Shown: one piece after another, positions 6,466 to 7,521 of the stretch
Position numbering within the stretch: position 1 is the stretch's first letter
How the letters are laid out: each line of letters starts with the position of its first letter
Origin: an uncultured Bacilli bacterium
Lineage (GTDB): Bacteria; Bacillota_I; Bacilli_A; RF39; UBA660
Assembly: GCA_951800155.1 (NCBI GenBank)
Contig: CATOJL010000065.1
Span: forward strand, 1-7,521
Length of the DNA: 7,521 nucleotides
Direction: 5' to 3'
Notes under the pieces: model-generated
What the model was told of the DNA's origin: nothing
What the model saw: only the letters and a program-made list of their open reading frames with translations
Databases searched by the model: none
Translations under genes and position numbers: made by a program

Positions 6466-7018
6466 CTTATTTTTGACAGCTCTTTTAACTGAAAATATTA
6501 TTCTTACTAAGTTTTTAGGTTTATGTCCTTTAATGGGAAATTCGAAGAGGGAAGGACATGCTTATAAGATGGGTCTTTTAGTTGTTCTTACAACGGTTCT
6601 ATCTTCCATTATTTGTTATCTTTTTTATTATCACATCTTAGTACCTACAGAAACGACACATTTAAGAACATTAGTCTTTATTTTTACGATAGCATCTATT
6701 GTGGGTACTTTAGAAATCCTGATTAAAAAGTATTTTCCTTCTCTTTATAAAAGTATGGGTTTATATATTCCTCTCATTACAACAAACTGTGCTGTACTTG
6801 GTGTTTCTATTTTAACTATTGATCATGCCTTTTCTTTTCTGGAAACTTTCGTATATGCTATAGGAAGTAGTATGGGATTTTTACTAGTGATTTATGTTTT
6901 TTCGACTTTGCGAATCAAAATGGATCAAGCTCCTATTTTAAAAGGATTTAAAGGAACTCCAATTGCCTTTATTACACTTGGTATTATAGCTCTTTTGTTT
7001 ACGAGGTATGGATTATGA
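6452..7018 (+). CDS. rnfA: Rnf complex integral membrane subunit A
   Basis: A 188-residue polytopic membrane protein paralogous to RnfE, with inverted topology in known complexes. It begins MKLVSLFLTALLTENIILTK, has the family motif GLCPLMGNS with C25, and TTNCAVLG with C113. These positions fit the conserved Cys pair that, with the RnfE pair, binds the intramembrane [2Fe-2S] cluster. Six hydrophobic segments are visible. The ATG at 6452 is preferred over an in-frame TTG at 6428 because AAGGAGA (6439-6445) precedes it at good spacing and the product then starts at the conserved position and has normal length (about 190). It overlaps the rnfE 3' end by 14 nt, and its stop overlaps the next small ORF (ATGA at 7015-7018), so all are translationally coupled. 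Confidence 0.95.
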   Translation: MKLVSLFLTALLTENIILTKFLGLCPLMGNSKREGHAYKMGLLVVLTTVLSSIICYLFYYHILVPTETTHLRTLVFIFTIASIVGTLEILIKKYFPSLYKSMGLYIPLITTNCAVLGVSILTIDHAFSFLETFVYAIGSSMGFLLVIYVFSTLRIKMDQAPILKGFKGTPIAFITLGIIALLFTRYGL

Positions 7019-7125
7019 TGGGGTATGTACTCATGATCGGTTTATTTCTTTTTAGCCTTTGTGTAACACACGAGCGGAAAAATTGTGGTACATGTCAAAA
7101 TTGTAGGAGGGAAAAACGTGACTGA
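7015..7125 (+). CDS. 36-residue membrane-anchored CxxCxxC microprotein in the rnf operon
   Basis: The ATG at 7015 overlaps the rnfA stop (ATGA), GAGG at 7003-7006 lies eight bases upstream, and the frame ends at TGA 7123-7125, overlapping the rnfB GTG start by eight bases. A second ATG at 7018 could be the real start. The product has a short hydrophobic helix at residues 3-18 (one Cys, C16) followed by a basic tail with C24, C27 and C30 in NCGTCQNCRRE. The positive tail suggests that the Cys cluster sits on the cytosolic face, the side where RnfB and RnfC act. The motif could bind an Fe-S cluster or other metal, or form a redox disulfide. It vaguely recalls small Cys-rich membrane proteins such as the FeoB-associated type, but I cannot assign a family. 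Part of its DNA also holds the rnfB ribosome binding site, which constrains codons 31-32 and could mimic coding conservation. Confidence 0.55.
   Translation: MMGYVLMIGLFLFSLCVTHERKNCGTCQNCRREKRD
7105..7110 (+). promoter_or_regulatory. Ribosome binding site fixing the rnfB start at GTG
   Basis: A perfect AGGAGG at 7105-7110 lies seven bases before GTG at 7118. It rules out the in-frame upstream GTG at 7085, which would add eleven residues in front of the membrane anchor. Confidence 0.9.
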
Positions 7126-7387
7126 AATTATCATTCTTGTTGGCTTAGCCTTTGTTTTTGGAAGTATCCTCATTTTTTTGAATACGAAGTTGCATTCTGT
7201 AGATAAAGAAAAAGAGGCTATTTTAAAACAATTACCAGGGTATAATTGTGGAGCTTGTGGTTTTGGAAGTTGTGCGGGGATGGTAGAAGCCATTTTAAAA
7301 GAGAAAGAATCTTATTTGAAATGTCGTCCTATGCGAAAAGATAAACAAGAGGAATTAAAGCAATATCTAGAAAATAAAAAAATGTAA
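7118..7387 (+). CDS. rnfB: Minimal RnfB: membrane anchor plus one Fe-S domain, no ferredoxin domain
   Basis: An 89-residue protein from GTG 7118 to TAA. Residues 2-21 form the RnfB N-terminal membrane helix; a short charged linker leads to the RnfB-type Fe-S domain (PF04060 type), LPGYNCGACGFGSCAG, with C44, C47, C52 and a fourth C69 in YLKCRP, which would bind one 4Fe-4S cluster. The protein ends twenty residues later in a Lys-rich tail. Known RnfB proteins are much longer and carry at least two more 4Fe-4S clusters in ferredoxin-like domains, the usual entry point for electrons from ferredoxin. None is encoded here, and no Cys-rich reading frame follows in the next 134 bases, so a simple frameshift within the window does not explain it. 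It is placed last in the operon, the normal rnfB position. The missing part may be supplied by a separate ferredoxin-like protein. Confidence 0.88.
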   Translation: MTEIIILVGLAFVFGSILIFLNTKLHSVDKEKEAILKQLPGYNCGACGFGSCAGMVEAILKEKESYLKCRPMRKDKQEELKQYLENKKM

Positions 7388-7430
7388 GGGAAGCCTGTCA
7401 AATTTTCGAGAAAATGTCAGTAGTTAGATA

Positions 7431-7454
7431 ACAACAAAGGAAAACCTTTGTTGT
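7431..7454. repeat. Perfect 10-bp inverted repeat with AAAA loop
   Basis: ACAACAAAGG (7431-7440) and CCTTTGTTGT (7445-7454) are exact reverse complements across AAAA. The sequence after it on the + strand is AAAAATATGG, so the T tract of an intrinsic terminator is lacking. Its design (perfect stem, AAAA loop, no T tract) matches the repeat before rpsP, though the arm sequences differ. It may still fold at the 3' end of the rnf transcript and protect it. Confidence 0.75.
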
Positions 7455-7477
7455 AAAAATATGGTACATAGGAAAAG

Positions 7478-7521
7478 TTAGTCAAGGGTCAAGATAAACG
7501 ACCAAAGTCGCCCTTGACTAA
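7478..7521. repeat. Interrupted 11-bp palindrome with an inner hairpin, cut by the window edge
   Basis: TTAGTCAAGGG (7478-7488) pairs exactly with CCCTTGACTAA (7511-7521). Inside, CGAC (7499-7502) pairs with GTCG (7507-7510) around CAAA, directly abutting the right arm, while ten bases (7489-7498) bulge on the left. The right arm runs to the last base, so the stem may continue; GGAAAAG lies just outside the left arm, so a matching right flank would be CTTTTCC. It could be a terminator, a regulatory hairpin or a mobile-element end. The right arm also holds a TTGACT -35-like hexamer. Confidence 0.7.

Larger units (their letters stand above)
7388..7521. other. Non-coding region downstream of rnfB
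   Basis: No ORF of note on either strand. No clear intrinsic terminator with a T tract closes the rnf operon before the edge. The stretch contains an inverted repeat at 7431-7454 and an interrupted palindrome at 7478-7521. Confidence 0.6.

Overview
This window looks like chromosome from an AT-rich, low-GC Gram-positive bacterium (Bacillota, probably a Bacilli or Mollicutes-like gut lineage). The evidence is strong AT bias in coding and spacer DNA, AGGAGG-type ribosome binding sites, TTGACA/TATAAT-type promoters, an rpsP-khpA pair, and a prepilin-like protein of a type I associate with uncultured gut Firmicutes. The lineage is inference. The standard bacterial code applies: TGG encodes Trp and TGA acts as a real stop in ATGA gene overlaps. 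All supported genes are on the + strand.

Bases 1-2030 hold the 3' part of a large secreted or surface protein. The reading frame is open to the left edge, and the first visible residues are the hydrophobic helix of a type IV prepilin-like N-terminus, so the true start lies outside the window. A pilin-like region is followed by two diverged copies of a YW...RP-type globular module. Bases 2031-2250 are a spacer ending in a strong sigma-A promoter whose -35 box lies inside a perfect 15-bp inverted repeat. Bases 2251-2781 carry rpsP (ribosomal protein S16) and khpA (KH-domain RNA chaperone), closed by a clear intrinsic terminator. Bases 2806-3100 are a non-coding spacer with a weak hairpin and the likely promoter of the next operon.

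Bases 3101-7387 are one tightly coupled operon for an Rnf-type membrane electron-transport complex, in the order rnfC, rnfD-rnfG fusion, small ORF, rnfE, rnfA, small Cys-rich ORF, rnfB. The complex is unusual. RnfD and RnfG are one polypeptide with both flavin-attachment motifs. RnfB is cut down to a membrane anchor plus one four-Cys Fe-S domain, with no ferredoxin domain. RnfC keeps its two 4Fe-4S motifs but departs from the usual residues around the predicted nucleotide/flavin pocket. Two translationally coupled microproteins (29 and 36 aa, each with one predicted membrane helix) fill the D-E and A-B junctions; the second carries a membrane-adjacent CxxCxxC motif. By family knowledge the operon should couple cytosolic electron carriers (ferredoxin/NADH) to ion movement. 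The reduced RnfB and altered RnfC leave open which carriers are used.

Bases 7388-7521 appear non-coding and contain two inverted repeats. The second is a long interrupted palindrome cut by the right edge; it could be a terminator, a regulatory hairpin or the end of a mobile or repeated element.
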